Assembly (NCBI GenBank): GCA_049334165.1
Contig: JBEGHD010000005.1
Length of the DNA stretch: 64,000 bases
Direction: 5' to 3' (one strand)
DNA from: JBEGHD01 sp049334165
Lineage (GTDB): Bacteria; Bacteroidota; Bacteroidia; Flavobacteriales_D; Sanyastnellaceae
In this document: positions 35,914 through 45,671 of the stretch, piece after piece
How the letters are laid out: each line of letters starts with the position of its first letter
Position numbering within the stretch: the stretch's first letter is position 1
The notes under the pieces: model-generated
Database searches by the model: none
Told to the model about the DNA's origin: nothing
Seen by the model: the letters and a program-made list of their open reading frames with translations, nothing else
Position numbers and translations under genes: made by a program

Positions 35914-36816
35914 TTGAAGTTTGCTGCAATAGATATCGGATCGAATGCCGTGCGGCTCCTCATCGAAGAGGTTCACGAACACGGGGATCAATATCACATC
36001 CAAAAAGTTTCTTTTACACGTGTTCCACTCCGATTGGGTGACGATGTGTTTCAAACCGGTAAAATATCGGATGCCAAAATCCAGCAGCTAATCAAAACAA
36101 TGAAGGCATTTTGGTATCTGATGGACGTGCACAGCATCGAGCACTTTAGAGCCTGTGCCACCTCGGCCATGCGAGAAGCCGACAACAGAGAAGAAATTCT
36201 GGAACTAGTACAGCAAGAGGCTAACCTCGAAATCGAAGTCATTGATGGCAGAATGGAGGCGGCTCTAATTTTCGGAAACTTCAAAGTCTCCAACATTGAG
36301 AAGGCGAAAAACTATCTCTACATTGATGTGGGCGGGGGAAGTACCGAGCTCACGCTCATCAAAAATGGGAAACGCGCAGAATCGCGATCGTTTCGCATTG
36401 GTACCGTTCGGATGCTGATGGGAAAGGTGAAAGACGAATGGTGGGGCGATGCGGAAGCGTGGGTGAGCAAACTCATGAAAGAAGAAGACAACGTCACGGC
36501 CATCGGGACGGGTGGAAACATCAATAAAATTCACAAGGAGGCCGGAAAGAAATCTTTTGCAGTGATCAGACCCAAGGAAATCAAAGCGGTCTACAACTAC
36601 ATGAAAAAGTACAGCTTTGAAGAGCGAATCTACAAGCTGAAGCTCAAGCCAGACCGCGCTGATGTGATTATTCCCGCGGCAGAGATTTACATGAATATGA
36701 TGAAGTATGCCGGGATAAAAGAAATGATCGTCCCCAAAGTAGGCCTCTCAGATGGAATCATTTTGTGGCTTTACAAACGCTGGAAGAGAAGTCAGAGAGC
36801 TACTGCCGAAGGGTGA
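35914..36816 (+). CDS. ppx: Ppx/GppA exopolyphosphatase family protein
   Basis: 300 residues from a TTG at 35914; the protein then begins Lys-Phe-Ala-Ala-Ile-Asp-Ile-Gly-Ser-Asn, the exact family N-terminus, so the rare start is convincing. A second phosphate motif Asp-Val-Gly-Gly-Gly-Ser-Thr-Glu lies near 145, and Gly-Thr-Gly-Gly-Asn-Ile near 204. This is the two-domain short form without an HD domain. It removes terminal phosphate from polyphosphate or hydrolyses pppGpp. The 3' end overlaps the convergent glycerophosphodiesterase gene by 25 bases. Confidence 0.93.
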   Translation: MKFAAIDIGSNAVRLLIEEVHEHGDQYHIQKVSFTRVPLRLGDDVFQTGKISDAKIQQLIKTMKAFWYLMDVHSIEHFRACATSAMREADNREEILELVQQEANLEIEVIDGRMEAALIFGNFKVSNIEKAKNYLYIDVGGGSTELTLIKNGKRAESRSFRIGTVRMLMGKVKDEWWGDAEAWVSKLMKEEDNVTAIGTGGNINKIHKEAGKKSFAVIRPKEIKAVYNYMKKYSFEERIYKLKLKPDRADVIIPAAEIYMNMMKYAGIKEMIVPKVGLSDGIILWLYKRWKRSQRATAEG

Positions 36817-37754
36817 TCTATTTCGTATCCGGCTTTTTCTATCACTTTGCGGGCTCTCCCGGGATAATCAGTGATGATGTTCGTTACTCCCAGATCCAAT
36901 AGGTTTTTTATCGCTGTCGAATCATTCACGGTCCAGGCTGGTAGCGCCAGGTTGTGCGCTTCACAATATTTCACTGTAGCCTCGTCAATGAGCACGTGCT
37001 CTGGGCTATAGCCAAAAGGCTTAAAACTCAAGCTGTCTAAAACCGCACTCAGAGAGACATCCTTTTCTTCGTTGAGAGCAATGAGTGGAAGTTTCGGATC
37101 AAGCTTGTTTAGTTCCCTGAGTATTCGAAAGTCGAATGACTGAATAACTGCCCGGTCCTCGATTCCAATTTCTGTAACAGTTTGATGAACGACAGCTGCA
37201 AATTCTTCAGGTGCGGGATGAAAAATTCCATCGTCTTCCTCATCGCTTTTCACTTCGATGTTGAAGTAGGGCAGGGGAAGGTCGTTTTTTTGACAATGCT
37301 CGTTTACCGCAGCGACAACTTCCGAAAGCAATGGCTTGAAAGTTTTGATTTGTCTTTGCTCCAAAAATCGAGGGTGGATGAAAGTGCCACAAATATACTT
37401 TTGGGCAGAATCTGCCGACATTTTATAAATGTTCAGGGTTTTTTCTTCCTCCTCCTCAATGATGCTGCCGTCAGGTTTCAGGCAGACTTCGGGGTGCATG
37501 TAAGCTTCATGCGAAACCAATACTTTTTTGTCAGCTGTCAGCACCACATCCATTTCCAGAGCCGTTACGCCCAGGTCAACAGCTTTCAAAAAAGCCGGGA
37601 TTGTATTCTCCGGAAGCAGTCCCCTGCAGCCTCGATGTCCTTGTAGAGTGATTTTCACCGTCTCTTCTTTTTCTTTTTTCATTTCGGAAGCGCAGCCACC
37701 GATAGTTGTCAGGATCGACAAGCAAATTAGTCCAATCCCGATTTTGCGGTTCAT
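36792..37754 (-). CDS. glycerophosphodiester phosphodiesterase lipoprotein
   Basis: 320 residues. Lipoprotein signal at 1-21 (Ile-Gly-Gly-Cys). The GDPD TIM-barrel begins with Gly-His-Arg-Gly at 39-42, Pro-Glu-Asn-Thr, and Glu-Met-Asp-Val (metal site) with the catalytic His in Ser-His-Glu. A later Phe-Asn-Ile-Glu-Val-Lys block and Trp-Thr-Val-Asn close the fold. It hydrolyses glycerophosphodiesters to an alcohol and glycerol 3-phosphate in the envelope. Its start overlaps the stop of the upstream thioredoxin gene (ATGA). The overlap with ppx at the 3' ends is antisense. Confidence 0.92.
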   Translation of the reverse strand: MNRKIGIGLICLSILTTIGGCASEMKKEKEETVKITLQGHRGCRGLLPENTIPAFLKAVDLGVTALEMDVVLTADKKVLVSHEAYMHPEVCLKPDGSIIEEEEEKTLNIYKMSADSAQKYICGTFIHPRFLEQRQIKTFKPLLSEVVAAVNEHCQKNDLPLPYFNIEVKSDEEDDGIFHPAPEEFAAVVHQTVTEIGIEDRAVIQSFDFRILRELNKLDPKLPLIALNEEKDVSLSAVLDSLSFKPFGYSPEHVLIDEATVKYCEAHNLALPAWTVNDSTAIKNLLDLGVTNIITDYPGRARKVIEKAGYEIDHPSAVAL

Positions 37755-39157
37755 AACTTCTGGCTCAAGTATGATTCAACTTCACGAACACGCTCAGGCT
37801 TCAAAATGATTTCGCCTTTCTCGTTGAGCAAAAACATGGTAGGTGTGTTAGTAACCCGGTAAGTTTTTGCAGTTGGCGATTCCCAGCCTTTCAGTTCCGA
37901 AACATTTTTCCAGGGAATACCTTTTTCTTCGATTCCTTTTTTCCAGCTTCCTTCGTTTTGGTCAACCGAAAAGCCTACCACTTCGAAACCCTGATCCTTG
38001 TACTGGGCATAAGTCTGTTTCAACTCTGGAATTTCAGCTTCGCACTTGTGACACCAAGATGCCCAAAAGAAGATGAGTGTGTAATCGTTTTTATCCACTA
38101 CATCGTAAAGATTCAGACTCCCGCCACTGGCTGTTGGTGCTGTGAAATCTTTCGGCTTGTGGCCTACCTGAAGTCTTTGAATTCCCTCAGCTTTAGAAGC
38201 CAGCACATCGCTCAGGTCCGCTCCGCAGGTTTCTTCATTGATGTAGTTATCCAAAATGTAGAGGCTCAGATGCTCCATGCCCGAAGAGTAAAAACCTTCC
38301 ATCATGGTGTAGAGCACGTACTCCAAAACCCGATCGCTTCCAGCCTCTTTTGCTTTGTTCACGATGAAATCGATGCTGTTCAGAAAACCGTTGTCTGTGC
38401 CACCACTATGCTTGCGCATAAAATCCTGAATGCGTTCCTGGAGCACAGGCGAGTGAATGAAAGATTCGTCAGAGAAATCGATGTCGTTCCAGTAGTCTGA
38501 TTTTGAAGTTGGGTTTTCGCTCTCCATGTGAGCGGCAACCTTGGCGGTGAAAGTATCCGGGTTTTCACGAACGATTCGCGCTCTCAGATCTTTGATTTCG
38601 TACTCTTTGGCCTGTATCTCATTGTCTGAATTTCCCCCTTTTCTTCTTAGCGATCTGATTTGACTTTCCAGACCTCTCAGTTTCAAAGAGTATTCTTTCC
38701 AGGCAGCGTTGTCAGCAGAATTTTCCGTTCTTAAATTGCGAACAGAATTCCCCGTGAAATTGAGTGTCACCTCGTCTTCTTTAGGGTTGACAATGAAGTC
38801 AGCACGATTGGCGAGCTCGAATCCAACACTGTAAATTCCAATTCCAAGTTCTTTTGTCCCAAAGTTGAAGGTTTTGTTCTCAACTTTCGCACTGTCGATC
38901 AGGTAGCCATCTTTACCTTCAGTTTCGTAGAGGTAAATTTTGTTTTGCGGAGGAGCACTAGTAAAGCTTCCGCTGATTTTTATGTCACCGCTAATATTAC
39001 CTATAAAATCCTTTGGAGCGCTCTGAGAGGTTTGGCTCACCGCCATTTGCTCTTGTTCAACTCCTTTTTGTTCGCGGCTTTTCTTTGAATTTTCCGCTGA
39101 GTCGCAACTGCTGAAAGACGCTACTGTCAGTAGCATGAACAATACTTCTCTGATCAT
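37751..39157 (-). CDS. TlpA-like thioredoxin lipoprotein with DUF4369-type N-domain
   Basis: 468 residues. Lipoprotein signal with Cys18. An N-terminal beta-rich DUF4369-like domain (about 55-140) and a helical middle with coiled coil follow. The C-terminal thioredoxin domain (about 330-468) has the redox motif Trp368-Cys369-His-Lys-Cys372, preceded by Phe-Phe-Trp-Ala-Ser, and a cis-Pro segment (Asn-Thr-Pro-Thr-Met). Such proteins reduce or transfer disulfides in the periplasm. It is the first gene of a unit with the GDPD lipoprotein. A TATATTTG box on the minus strand at 39189-39182 may be part of the promoter. Confidence 0.9.
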   Translation of the reverse strand: MIREVLFMLLTVASFSSCDSAENSKKSREQKGVEQEQMAVSQTSQSAPKDFIGNISGDIKISGSFTSAPPQNKIYLYETEGKDGYLIDSAKVENKTFNFGTKELGIGIYSVGFELANRADFIVNPKEDEVTLNFTGNSVRNLRTENSADNAAWKEYSLKLRGLESQIRSLRRKGGNSDNEIQAKEYEIKDLRARIVRENPDTFTAKVAAHMESENPTSKSDYWNDIDFSDESFIHSPVLQERIQDFMRKHSGGTDNGFLNSIDFIVNKAKEAGSDRVLEYVLYTMMEGFYSSGMEHLSLYILDNYINEETCGADLSDVLASKAEGIQRLQVGHKPKDFTAPTASGGSLNLYDVVDKNDYTLIFFWASWCHKCEAEIPELKQTYAQYKDQGFEVVGFSVDQNEGSWKKGIEEKGIPWKNVSELKGWESPTAKTYRVTNTPTMFLLNEKGEIILKPERVREVESYLSQKL

Positions 39158-39258
39158 TATTTACTGTTTTTATGGAGTCGTCAAATATAGCGAATTCAAT
39201 ACTTTCGCTCGTCAGGACCGCAAAAGCCAAAAAAAGAATAACCTCATAAACTGGGTGC

Positions 39259-39894
39259 ATGAATCAGGAAGAAGCAGTGAAAATATTTCAGCTGGATGAT
39301 GTATTTGATCGGGATGATATGCAAGATGCCTACGAGGAGTCTTTCTTTTCTACCCGGGATTATTTTCTGAAAAATACGGTTGTGCCTCAATTATTCATCA
39401 GCCGTTTGCAGCGGCTCAAAAAATTTGAAGAGGCTTTTTGCTTTCTTTCAAACAAAAACTTTGGGTGGAGTGAGCCAAAGCTAAAAACACCACCTGGACT
39501 TGAAGAAGCGGCAAAAATGCTTGGCCTTCATGACAATTCACTCGAACGGTTGCTCAAATCTTATGAAGTTGCACTCACTGAAAAAAGGATGTTTTTGGCT
39601 CAATCCTGGACGATTCCCGAAGTAGTCAAAAACACTCTTCAGGTAGTAGAAGTGCAGCAAGCTTATCACGTGCTTTTTGAAAAACTTGGAGAGGCTGAAC
39701 TTCACAATTCCCAGCTAGATCTTGATGAAGTGAAGGCTTCGCAACAGGTAGATTCTGGCTTGCTGCTGCAGCAGATGAACAAGAGAGATTCCAGTGAGAG
39801 TGATGAAATCGAATTTCAAAAATTGCTCGCACGGGAGGTGGCAAGAGTGAAGAAACTGAATCGTCTTTTGAAATCCTCGTCCGATGTTAAATGA
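39259..39894 (+). CDS. hypothetical protein, helical and cytosolic
   Basis: 211 residues, not recognised. No signal peptide or membrane helix. The sequence is mostly helical and charged, with a conserved-looking N-terminus (Phe-Gln-Leu-Asp-Asp-Val-Phe-Asp) and a C-terminal coiled-coil-like segment rich in Glu, Arg and Lys. The N-terminal part resembles small J-domain-like or chaperone-adaptor helices only in general composition, which is not enough for a call. It is divergent from the thioredoxin gene. Codon use is like its neighbours, so it is probably a real gene. Confidence 0.7.
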   Translation: MNQEEAVKIFQLDDVFDRDDMQDAYEESFFSTRDYFLKNTVVPQLFISRLQRLKKFEEAFCFLSNKNFGWSEPKLKTPPGLEEAAKMLGLHDNSLERLLKSYEVALTEKRMFLAQSWTIPEVVKNTLQVVEVQQAYHVLFEKLGEAELHNSQLDLDEVKASQQVDSGLLLQQMNKRDSSESDEIEFQKLLAREVARVKKLNRLLKSSSDVK

Positions 39895-39939
39895 GATTTG
39901 CTTAGCTTCATGGCTGGTAATTAAAGAAAACTCAAAGCC

Positions 39940-41217
39940 ATGAAACTGACTCTTACGCTTATTTCGATTTTTTTTACTTCCCTGGTTTTTTCACAACAGG
40001 ATTATACGCTCTATCAAACAGGTAGTGAAACGGATGTGGAGACAACTCCAAGCTTTGGATTGGTGCTAATGGGCGGAGCTACTGAGAGCGACAATGCCAT
40101 GCGATGGTTTCTGGATCGCGCCAATGGAGGGGATGTAGTTGTTATCAGAACTTCAGGGTCTGACGGCTACAACAATTACCTGTACTCAGAGCTCGGAATT
40201 GAAGTGAATTCAGTGAGAACAATCGTGTTTGAGAACGCAGCGGCTTCCGAAGATCCCGATGTTATTGAGATGCTGGAAAATGCTGAAGCCATTTGGCTGG
40301 CCGGAGGCAATCAATGGACTTACTACGATTTTTGGAACGAGTCTGCTGTGGAAGAAACACTTATTGACCATATCGAAAATGGCGGAGTGATTGGTGGAAC
40401 AAGTGCGGGGATGGCCGTTCTCGGAGGAATCGATTACGTGGCTCAGTTTGCTTCGGTTACTTCGGATGAAGCGCTAAATAATCCATTTTCGACCAACATC
40501 ACCTTAGAAGACGATTTCGTGACGCCACCTTTCATGGACGGAGTAATCACCGATACGCACTACGATAATCCCGACAGGAAAGGACGACACGTTGCATTTT
40601 TGGCACATGCCATGGCCGCTTTTCAGGTTTATCCAAAGGGAATCGCTAGCGAAGAATACACGGCTGTTTGTGTGAATGACGAAGGACTGGCTCGCGTTTT
40701 TGGTGAATATCCGGAGTATGAAGATTACGCTTACTTCATCCGACTGCGATGCGAGACTCCAAACGAGCCAGAGGTGGCTGTTGGAGATATGCCACTGATT
40801 TGGAACCTCGGAGGAGATGCACTCAAAGTTTACAAGGTGCCCGGCACACTGGAGGGCGATTATTCATTCAATCTGACAGACTGGGTGACTGGCACTGGTG
40901 GAGAATGGCAAAACTGGTGGGTAGTGGAAGGAGAGCTCAATATCGAAGAAAATACCGAAGAACCCGGATGCCCCGTAGGTATTGATGAGAGAATTTCTGA
41001 GACCGCTAAGCTGGAAATATATCCAAATCCTGCGATCGAAAATGTTACCGTGAAAGCTAGCGAAAAGAGCGAATTTCAAATTTATAGCCTGCATGGAAAA
41101 ATATTGAAAACCGGAAAACTCTTGCCGGGAGAAAACCTATTGGATCTAAGTGGCCTTAGCTCGGGTGTTTACTTTCTGAAAAGCACAGAAAGTAGTCAGG
41201 TGATAGTTATCCGCTAG
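39940..41217 (+). CDS. secreted peptidase S51 (cyanophycinase-like) with type IX sorting domain
   Basis: 425 residues. Signal peptide at 1-19. The S51 core has Val-Leu-Met-Gly-Gly-Ala-Thr-Glu, Trp-Leu-Ala-Gly-Gly-Asn-Gln, and the nucleophile Ser155 in Gly-Gly-Thr-Ser-Ala-Gly-Met. A conserved Asp-Thr-His segment follows near 205. Family members cleave cyanophycin or beta-linked aspartyl peptides. Residues from about 350 form a T9SS type A domain (Ile-Tyr-Pro-Asn-Pro, then Gly-Val-Tyr-Phe-Leu), so the enzyme is exported. Substrate in this organism is not known; extracellular cyanophycin use is plausible. Confidence 0.87.
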   Translation: MKLTLTLISIFFTSLVFSQQDYTLYQTGSETDVETTPSFGLVLMGGATESDNAMRWFLDRANGGDVVVIRTSGSDGYNNYLYSELGIEVNSVRTIVFENAAASEDPDVIEMLENAEAIWLAGGNQWTYYDFWNESAVEETLIDHIENGGVIGGTSAGMAVLGGIDYVAQFASVTSDEALNNPFSTNITLEDDFVTPPFMDGVITDTHYDNPDRKGRHVAFLAHAMAAFQVYPKGIASEEYTAVCVNDEGLARVFGEYPEYEDYAYFIRLRCETPNEPEVAVGDMPLIWNLGGDALKVYKVPGTLEGDYSFNLTDWVTGTGGEWQNWWVVEGELNIEENTEEPGCPVGIDERISETAKLEIYPNPAIENVTVKASEKSEFQIYSLHGKILKTGKLLPGENLLDLSGLSSGVYFLKSTESSQVIVIR

Positions 41218-41222
41218 CTTAA

Positions 41223-42467
41223 TTATTCATAGCGAAGAGCTTTAATCGGATCTAGTTGAGCAGCCTTTTTCGCGGGGTAGTATCCAGAAATCACACCTAC
41301 TATAAAGCACAGAAGTATTCCTCCCAGAAGCCACAGCCAGGGAACTGTAAATCCGGCCTGTATTAGAAGAGCAACAATATTCCCGACAACCAATCCGAGG
41401 ATCAGGCCGAAGAACCCACCGATTTGACCAATGACAATTGACTCAATCAAAAATTGTTGACGGATGGTTTTGGCACTTGCTCCAAGCGCCTTTCGAACTC
41501 CAATTTCCCGGGTTCGCTCGGTTACCGAAACCAGCATGATGTTCATCAAGCCGATGCCTGCACCGAGCAGTGTGATCACGCCAATTATTGTAGCGATAAT
41601 AGTAACACTGCTGATAGCTCCAATCACAGAGTTGACGAGCGAATCACTTTTCCTGATCTCAAAAGACTCCTCGGAGCCGATTGGGTCTTTTCGAACTATT
41701 CGCCACAAGCCTTTGGCATCACTGATGGCGTCATCAAGATCTTCAGCATTTGCCACCGAAACATTCACAGCGTAGGAAGTTCTTGGTGTGGCAAAAATCT
41801 TTTTCACGTTTCGCACTGGCACAATCACTTGCCTGTCTGACTGCATTCCAAAAGTATTTCCTTTACTCTGCAAAATGCCGATCACCTCGTAGCGATAACT
41901 ACCTATGTGAACTCCTTTTCCCAAAGCGTTAACGGCAGAACCATCGAAAATGTCGGTTACGATGTCTGCACCGAGAATGACCACGTTACTGCCCGAACTC
42001 AATTCGGAAGAAGAGAAATTTCTTCCCTGATTCAATTCATAGCCAGAAAGCGACAGGTACTCGTCATCCCCGCCAACCACTCTAATGTTTGGGTTGGTCT
42101 TTTCTCCACGATGTTTTACTGTGGCCATTCCAGCTGCTACAGAAGAGACCGATACTTTTGCGTCAGCTTCATAAGACTCTTTGAAATTCATAGCCTCTTC
42201 AAAAGTAATTGGAGGATAAGATTTCTCCTGGGTGCCGCTTCTTCCTCCTCTGAATGAAGAGTTTTTTTGCTGGACCGTAAAAGTATTGCTGCCAAGCATT
42301 GAAAACTCATCAGTAATTTTTGTCTTAACGGCTTCAATGGCTGTGAGAATACCCACTAGCGCCATGATGCCAATAGCAATAATCAAGACGGTAAGAATTG
42401 CTCTTAGTCTTTGCCCGCTAATCGCCCTCAGCGCAATTTTGATATTTTCAAGGGTTTTCTTATTCAT
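41223..42467 (-). CDS. MacB-type ABC transporter permease
   Basis: 414 residues from ATG 42467; a longer reading from 42530 lacks a family match. One N-terminal membrane helix at about 22-42, then a MacB periplasmic core domain (about 43-250), then three helices in the FtsX domain at about 290-312, 340-365 and 375-398. Blocks such as [12 protein letters not shown] and Tyr-Tyr-Pro-Ala-Lys-Lys-Ala-Ala are diagnostic. It would need an ATPase partner, not found adjacent. It probably moves a peptide, lipid or macrolide-like compound, or works mechanically in the envelope. Confidence 0.9.
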   Translation of the reverse strand: MNKKTLENIKIALRAISGQRLRAILTVLIIAIGIMALVGILTAIEAVKTKITDEFSMLGSNTFTVQQKNSSFRGGRSGTQEKSYPPITFEEAMNFKESYEADAKVSVSSVAAGMATVKHRGEKTNPNIRVVGGDDEYLSLSGYELNQGRNFSSSELSSGSNVVILGADIVTDIFDGSAVNALGKGVHIGSYRYEVIGILQSKGNTFGMQSDRQVIVPVRNVKKIFATPRTSYAVNVSVANAEDLDDAISDAKGLWRIVRKDPIGSEESFEIRKSDSLVNSVIGAISSVTIIATIIGVITLLGAGIGLMNIMLVSVTERTREIGVRKALGASAKTIRQQFLIESIVIGQIGGFFGLILGLVVGNIVALLIQAGFTVPWLWLLGGILLCFIVGVISGYYPAKKAAQLDPIKALRYE

Positions 42468-42581
42468 GGTATCCCGGAGGTGACCAAAAGTAAGGCTTTG
42501 GCACAAAAGGAATGGGAGGAAAAATCCCAAAAACAGTCAATACAAACACACAGAGGCCTCATTAGCTTACCATGATAGAGC

Positions 42582-42598
42582 TAATTTTGTTAATTTCG
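42582..42598 (+). promoter_or_regulatory. two overlapping-register -7-like boxes before aconitase
   Basis: TAATTTTG (42582-42589) and TAATTTCG (42591-42598) both resemble TAnnTTTG, 38-54 bases before the ATG. A matching TTG is not found at the standard distance, so it is not clear which is used. Confidence 0.3.
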
Positions 42599-42635
42599 CG
42601 TCACCTCAAAAATCAGTAAACACAGAAGAAAGATT

Positions 42636-44897
42636 ATGGCATTTGATATTGATATGATCAAGGAGGTTTATGACAAACTTCCAGGACGCATCGAGAAAGC
42701 TAGAAAGCTTGTAGGTCGTCCGCTAACACTATCCGAAAAAATTCTTTACACCCACCTTTGGGAAGACACTTCGGAACCTTACGAAAGAATGAAGTCTTAC
42801 GTGAACTTTGCTCCAGACCGTGTGGCAATGCAAGATGCGACAGCCCAAATGGCGCTTTTGCAATTCATGCAAGCTGGTAAGGCAAATGTTTCGGTTCCGT
42901 CTACTGTCCACTGCGATCACCTGATTCAGGCGAGAGTGGGTGCAGATGCCGATTTGCAGGAAGCAATCAACAAAAACAATGAGGTTTACAACTTCCTTTC
43001 TACTGTTTCAAACAAATACGGAATTGGATTCTGGAAACCTGGAGCTGGAATTATACACCAGGTAGTTCTCGAAAACTACGCTTTCCCTGGAGGTATGATG
43101 ATCGGTACAGATTCTCATACTCCGAATGCCGGTGGACTTGGAATGCTCGCCATTGGTGTGGGTGGAGCCGATGCAGTGGATGTAATGGCCGGAATGCCCT
43201 GGGAGCTCAAGTTTCCTAAAATGATTGGCGTGAAGCTGACTGGAAAGATGAGCGGTTGGACTTCTGCCAAGGATGTGATTTTGAAAGTTGCTGGAATCCT
43301 CACTGTAAAAGGTGGAACCGGAGCCATTGTAGAATACTTTGGCGAAGGAGCACGTAGCCTTTCTTGTACAGGTAAGGGAACCATCTGTAACATGGGTGCC
43401 GAAATTGGAGCGACCACTTCAACATTCGGTTACGATGAAAAAATGTCGGAATACCTCCGCGGAACAGAACGTGCCGATGTTGCTGATGAAGCAGACAAGG
43501 TAAAAGAGCACCTTACTGGTGACGATGAGGTTTACAACAACCCAGAAAAATATTTTGACGAAGTAATCGAGATCAACCTTTCTGAACTCGAACCACACAT
43601 CAACGGGCCTTTCACTCCGGATTTGGCAACGCCAATCAGTCAATTTGCAAAAGCAGTGAAAGACAATGGTTGGCCACAAGAGCTCGAAGTTGGACTAATT
43701 GGATCTTGCACAAACTCATCGTACGAGGATTTGACGCGAGCTGCTTCTTTGGCTCAGCAAGCTGTAGATAAAAAGCTCAAGACAAAATCAGAATTCACCA
43801 TCACTCCAGGATCGGAGCAGGTGAGGTTCACTGCAGAGCGCGATGGCATTCTCGACACATTCGACCACATGGGAGGAGTAGTTTTGGCCAATGCTTGCGG
43901 ACCCTGCATCGGTCAGTGGGCGCGTCACTCTGACGACCCAAATCGCAAAAACTCGATCATCACTTCGTTCAACAGAAACTTTGCGAAGCGAAACGATGGT
44001 AACCCCAATACACACGCTTTTGTAGCTTCTCCTGAATTGGTGACGGCTATGGCAATTGCGGGTGATCTCGCTTTCAACCCACTTACCGATACCCTGACAA
44101 ACGAAGATGGTGAGGAAGTTAGATTGGATGAGCCTAAAGGTGTTGAAATGCCGGCAAAAGGCTATGCAGTTGAAGACTCAGGTTACCAGGCTCCTGCAGA
44201 AGATGGTTCGGGCATCAATGTAGAAGTGAAAGATGGATCTGAAAGATTGCACTTGTTGACGCCTTTTGAGCCATGGGATGGAGAAAATCTCACGGGTGTG
44301 AAATTGTTAATCAAGGCGAAAGGGAAATGCACAACCGACCACATTTCAATGGCAGGTCCCTGGTTGCGTTTTCGCGGGCACCTCGATAACATTTCGAACA
44401 ACACACTCACTGGTGCAATCAACGCTTTCAACGACAAAGCAGATAGCGTGAAGAGCCAGATCACAGGAGAATACGACTCTGTGCCAAATACTCAGCGCGA
44501 GTACAAGAAAGAAGGAATCCCTACAATAGTGGTTGGAGATCACAACTACGGAGAGGGATCTTCTCGCGAGCACGCGGCCATGCAACCTCGTCACCTCGGA
44601 GTGAAAGTTGTTTTGGTAAAATCATTTGCAAGAATTCACGAGACGAACCTAAAGAAACAGGGAATGCTCGGAATTACATTCGCCAATGAAAGCGACTATG
44701 ATTTGATTCAGGAGGACGATACGTTCAACTTCGTGGATCTAAAGGATTTCGCTGAAGGCAAGCCTTTGACAATCGAGATCGTTCACAAGGACGGGTCGAA
44801 GGACACCATCAAAGCGAACCATACTTACAACGCTCAACAAATTGAGTGGTACAGAGCAGGTTCAGCACTGAACATGATCCGCCAGATGAATAAGTAA
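42636..44897 (+). CDS. aconitate hydratase, mitochondrial type
   Basis: 753 residues, matching the mitochondrial/Aco1-like branch common in Bacteroidota. Catalytic and cluster residues are visible: Asp-Ser-His-Thr-Pro-Asn near 160, Gly-Ser-Cys-Thr-Asn-Ser (first cluster Cys), Cys-Gly-Pro-Cys-Ile-Gly (other two), and Gly-Glu-Gly-Ser-Ser-Arg-Glu-His in the C-terminal swivel domain. It interconverts citrate and isocitrate via cis-aconitate in the citric acid cycle. Stand-alone gene, ended by a strong bidirectional terminator. Confidence 0.96.
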   Translation: MAFDIDMIKEVYDKLPGRIEKARKLVGRPLTLSEKILYTHLWEDTSEPYERMKSYVNFAPDRVAMQDATAQMALLQFMQAGKANVSVPSTVHCDHLIQARVGADADLQEAINKNNEVYNFLSTVSNKYGIGFWKPGAGIIHQVVLENYAFPGGMMIGTDSHTPNAGGLGMLAIGVGGADAVDVMAGMPWELKFPKMIGVKLTGKMSGWTSAKDVILKVAGILTVKGGTGAIVEYFGEGARSLSCTGKGTICNMGAEIGATTSTFGYDEKMSEYLRGTERADVADEADKVKEHLTGDDEVYNNPEKYFDEVIEINLSELEPHINGPFTPDLATPISQFAKAVKDNGWPQELEVGLIGSCTNSSYEDLTRAASLAQQAVDKKLKTKSEFTITPGSEQVRFTAERDGILDTFDHMGGVVLANACGPCIGQWARHSDDPNRKNSIITSFNRNFAKRNDGNPNTHAFVASPELVTAMAIAGDLAFNPLTDTLTNEDGEEVRLDEPKGVEMPAKGYAVEDSGYQAPAEDGSGINVEVKDGSERLHLLTPFEPWDGENLTGVKLLIKAKGKCTTDHISMAGPWLRFRGHLDNISNNTLTGAINAFNDKADSVKSQITGEYDSVPNTQREYKKEGIPTIVVGDHNYGEGSSREHAAMQPRHLGVKVVLVKSFARIHETNLKKQGMLGITFANESDYDLIQEDDTFNFVDLKDFAEGKPLTIEIVHKDGSKDTIKANHTYNAQQIEWYRAGSALNMIRQMNK

Positions 44898-44921
44898 GAC
44901 GAAAGTCACTAAGTAAAATAG

Positions 44922-44955
44922 AAAAGGCCGATTCACTGTGAATCGGCCTTTTTTT
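44922..44955 (+). terminator. bidirectional terminator after aconitase
   Basis: AAAAGGCCGATTCAC and GTGAATCGGCCTTTT pair with almost no loop, followed by a T-run. On the other strand it ends the convergent outer-membrane barrel gene. Confidence 0.88.
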
Positions 44956-44975
44956 ATGAGAATTTTAATGAGTTC

Positions 44976-45563
44976 TCAATTGAAGTAGTAGATCCCTGTG
45001 AGCGCAATATAAGAATAGGCATCTCCGCCAAATTGAGTTCCTGAAGTGTCTCCACCGGAACCTACGTATTGGTATCTTAATCCAATGGAGTAATATCCAT
45101 CAATCGCATATCCAACTTCTCCTGCTGCACTCCAGTTGTAGCCTGTTTCTGCGACTCCACCTGTAGTGCCACCAGCAGTTTCAATTTCTTCAGTAGAGTA
45201 ATAATTTAGATGCATTCCTGCTTTAACACCTCCAAAGAAGCCGTAGCCAACTCCGTTAGGATAATAGCTCAAACCTATTTGCAGAGGAAATTGAATGTAA
45301 CTATTAATAAATTCTTTGAAGTCGTCTTGAATCAGGTAAAAGTTTATTCCTGATTGCCCGGTGAAACTCAACTGATCAGTGAGGACCTTGTCATTTCTCA
45401 ATGAAATTCCAAAACCTGAACTAGTTATGTCAGCAAGATCACCCATGGGAACGGCAATTTCGACACCACCACCAAGTAGGTTTTCCTGAGCAGAAGACTT
45501 GTGAGAAAAAGAAAGGAGTGAGATTAGTAAACTTAGGATAAGGCAAAGCTTTCCATACTTCAT
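44976..45563 (-). CDS. outer-membrane beta-barrel protein, paralogue A
   Basis: 195 residues. Signal peptide at 1-25 (ends Ser-Ser-Ala-Gln). The rest shows alternating polar and hydrophobic strands with aromatic residues, ending Ile-Tyr-Tyr-Phe-Asn, the usual pattern of a small barrel with a C-terminal aromatic. It shares the pattern Val-Pro-(Met/Leu)-Gly-Asp-(Leu/Phe), a Phe-Tyr-Leu-x-x-Asp-Asp block and a Gly-Val/Leu-Lys-Ala/Val-Gly block with the neighbour at 45672-46250, so the two arose by duplication. Ligand unknown. Confidence 0.8.
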   Translation of the reverse strand: MKYGKLCLILSLLISLLSFSHKSSAQENLLGGGVEIAVPMGDLADITSSGFGISLRNDKVLTDQLSFTGQSGINFYLIQDDFKEFINSYIQFPLQIGLSYYPNGVGYGFFGGVKAGMHLNYYSTEEIETAGGTTGGVAETGYNWSAAGEVGYAIDGYYSIGLRYQYVGSGGDTSGTQFGGDAYSYIALTGIYYFN

Positions 45564-45620
45564 AATTAATAAGGTTTTAAAGGTTAGAAAAGTGGCAAGC
45601 TATAAAAACCCCAGGAACAT

Positions 45621-45648
45621 AAAAAAAGCCGGCACATTGGCCGGCTTT
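45621..45648 (-). terminator. terminator of paralogue B
   Basis: AAAGCCGGC and GCCGGCTTT around CACATTG-like loop, with A-run on the plus strand giving T-run on minus. It separates the transcripts of the two barrel genes. Confidence 0.82.
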
Positions 45649-45671
45649 GAAATTATAGAATGAGAAGTCTC

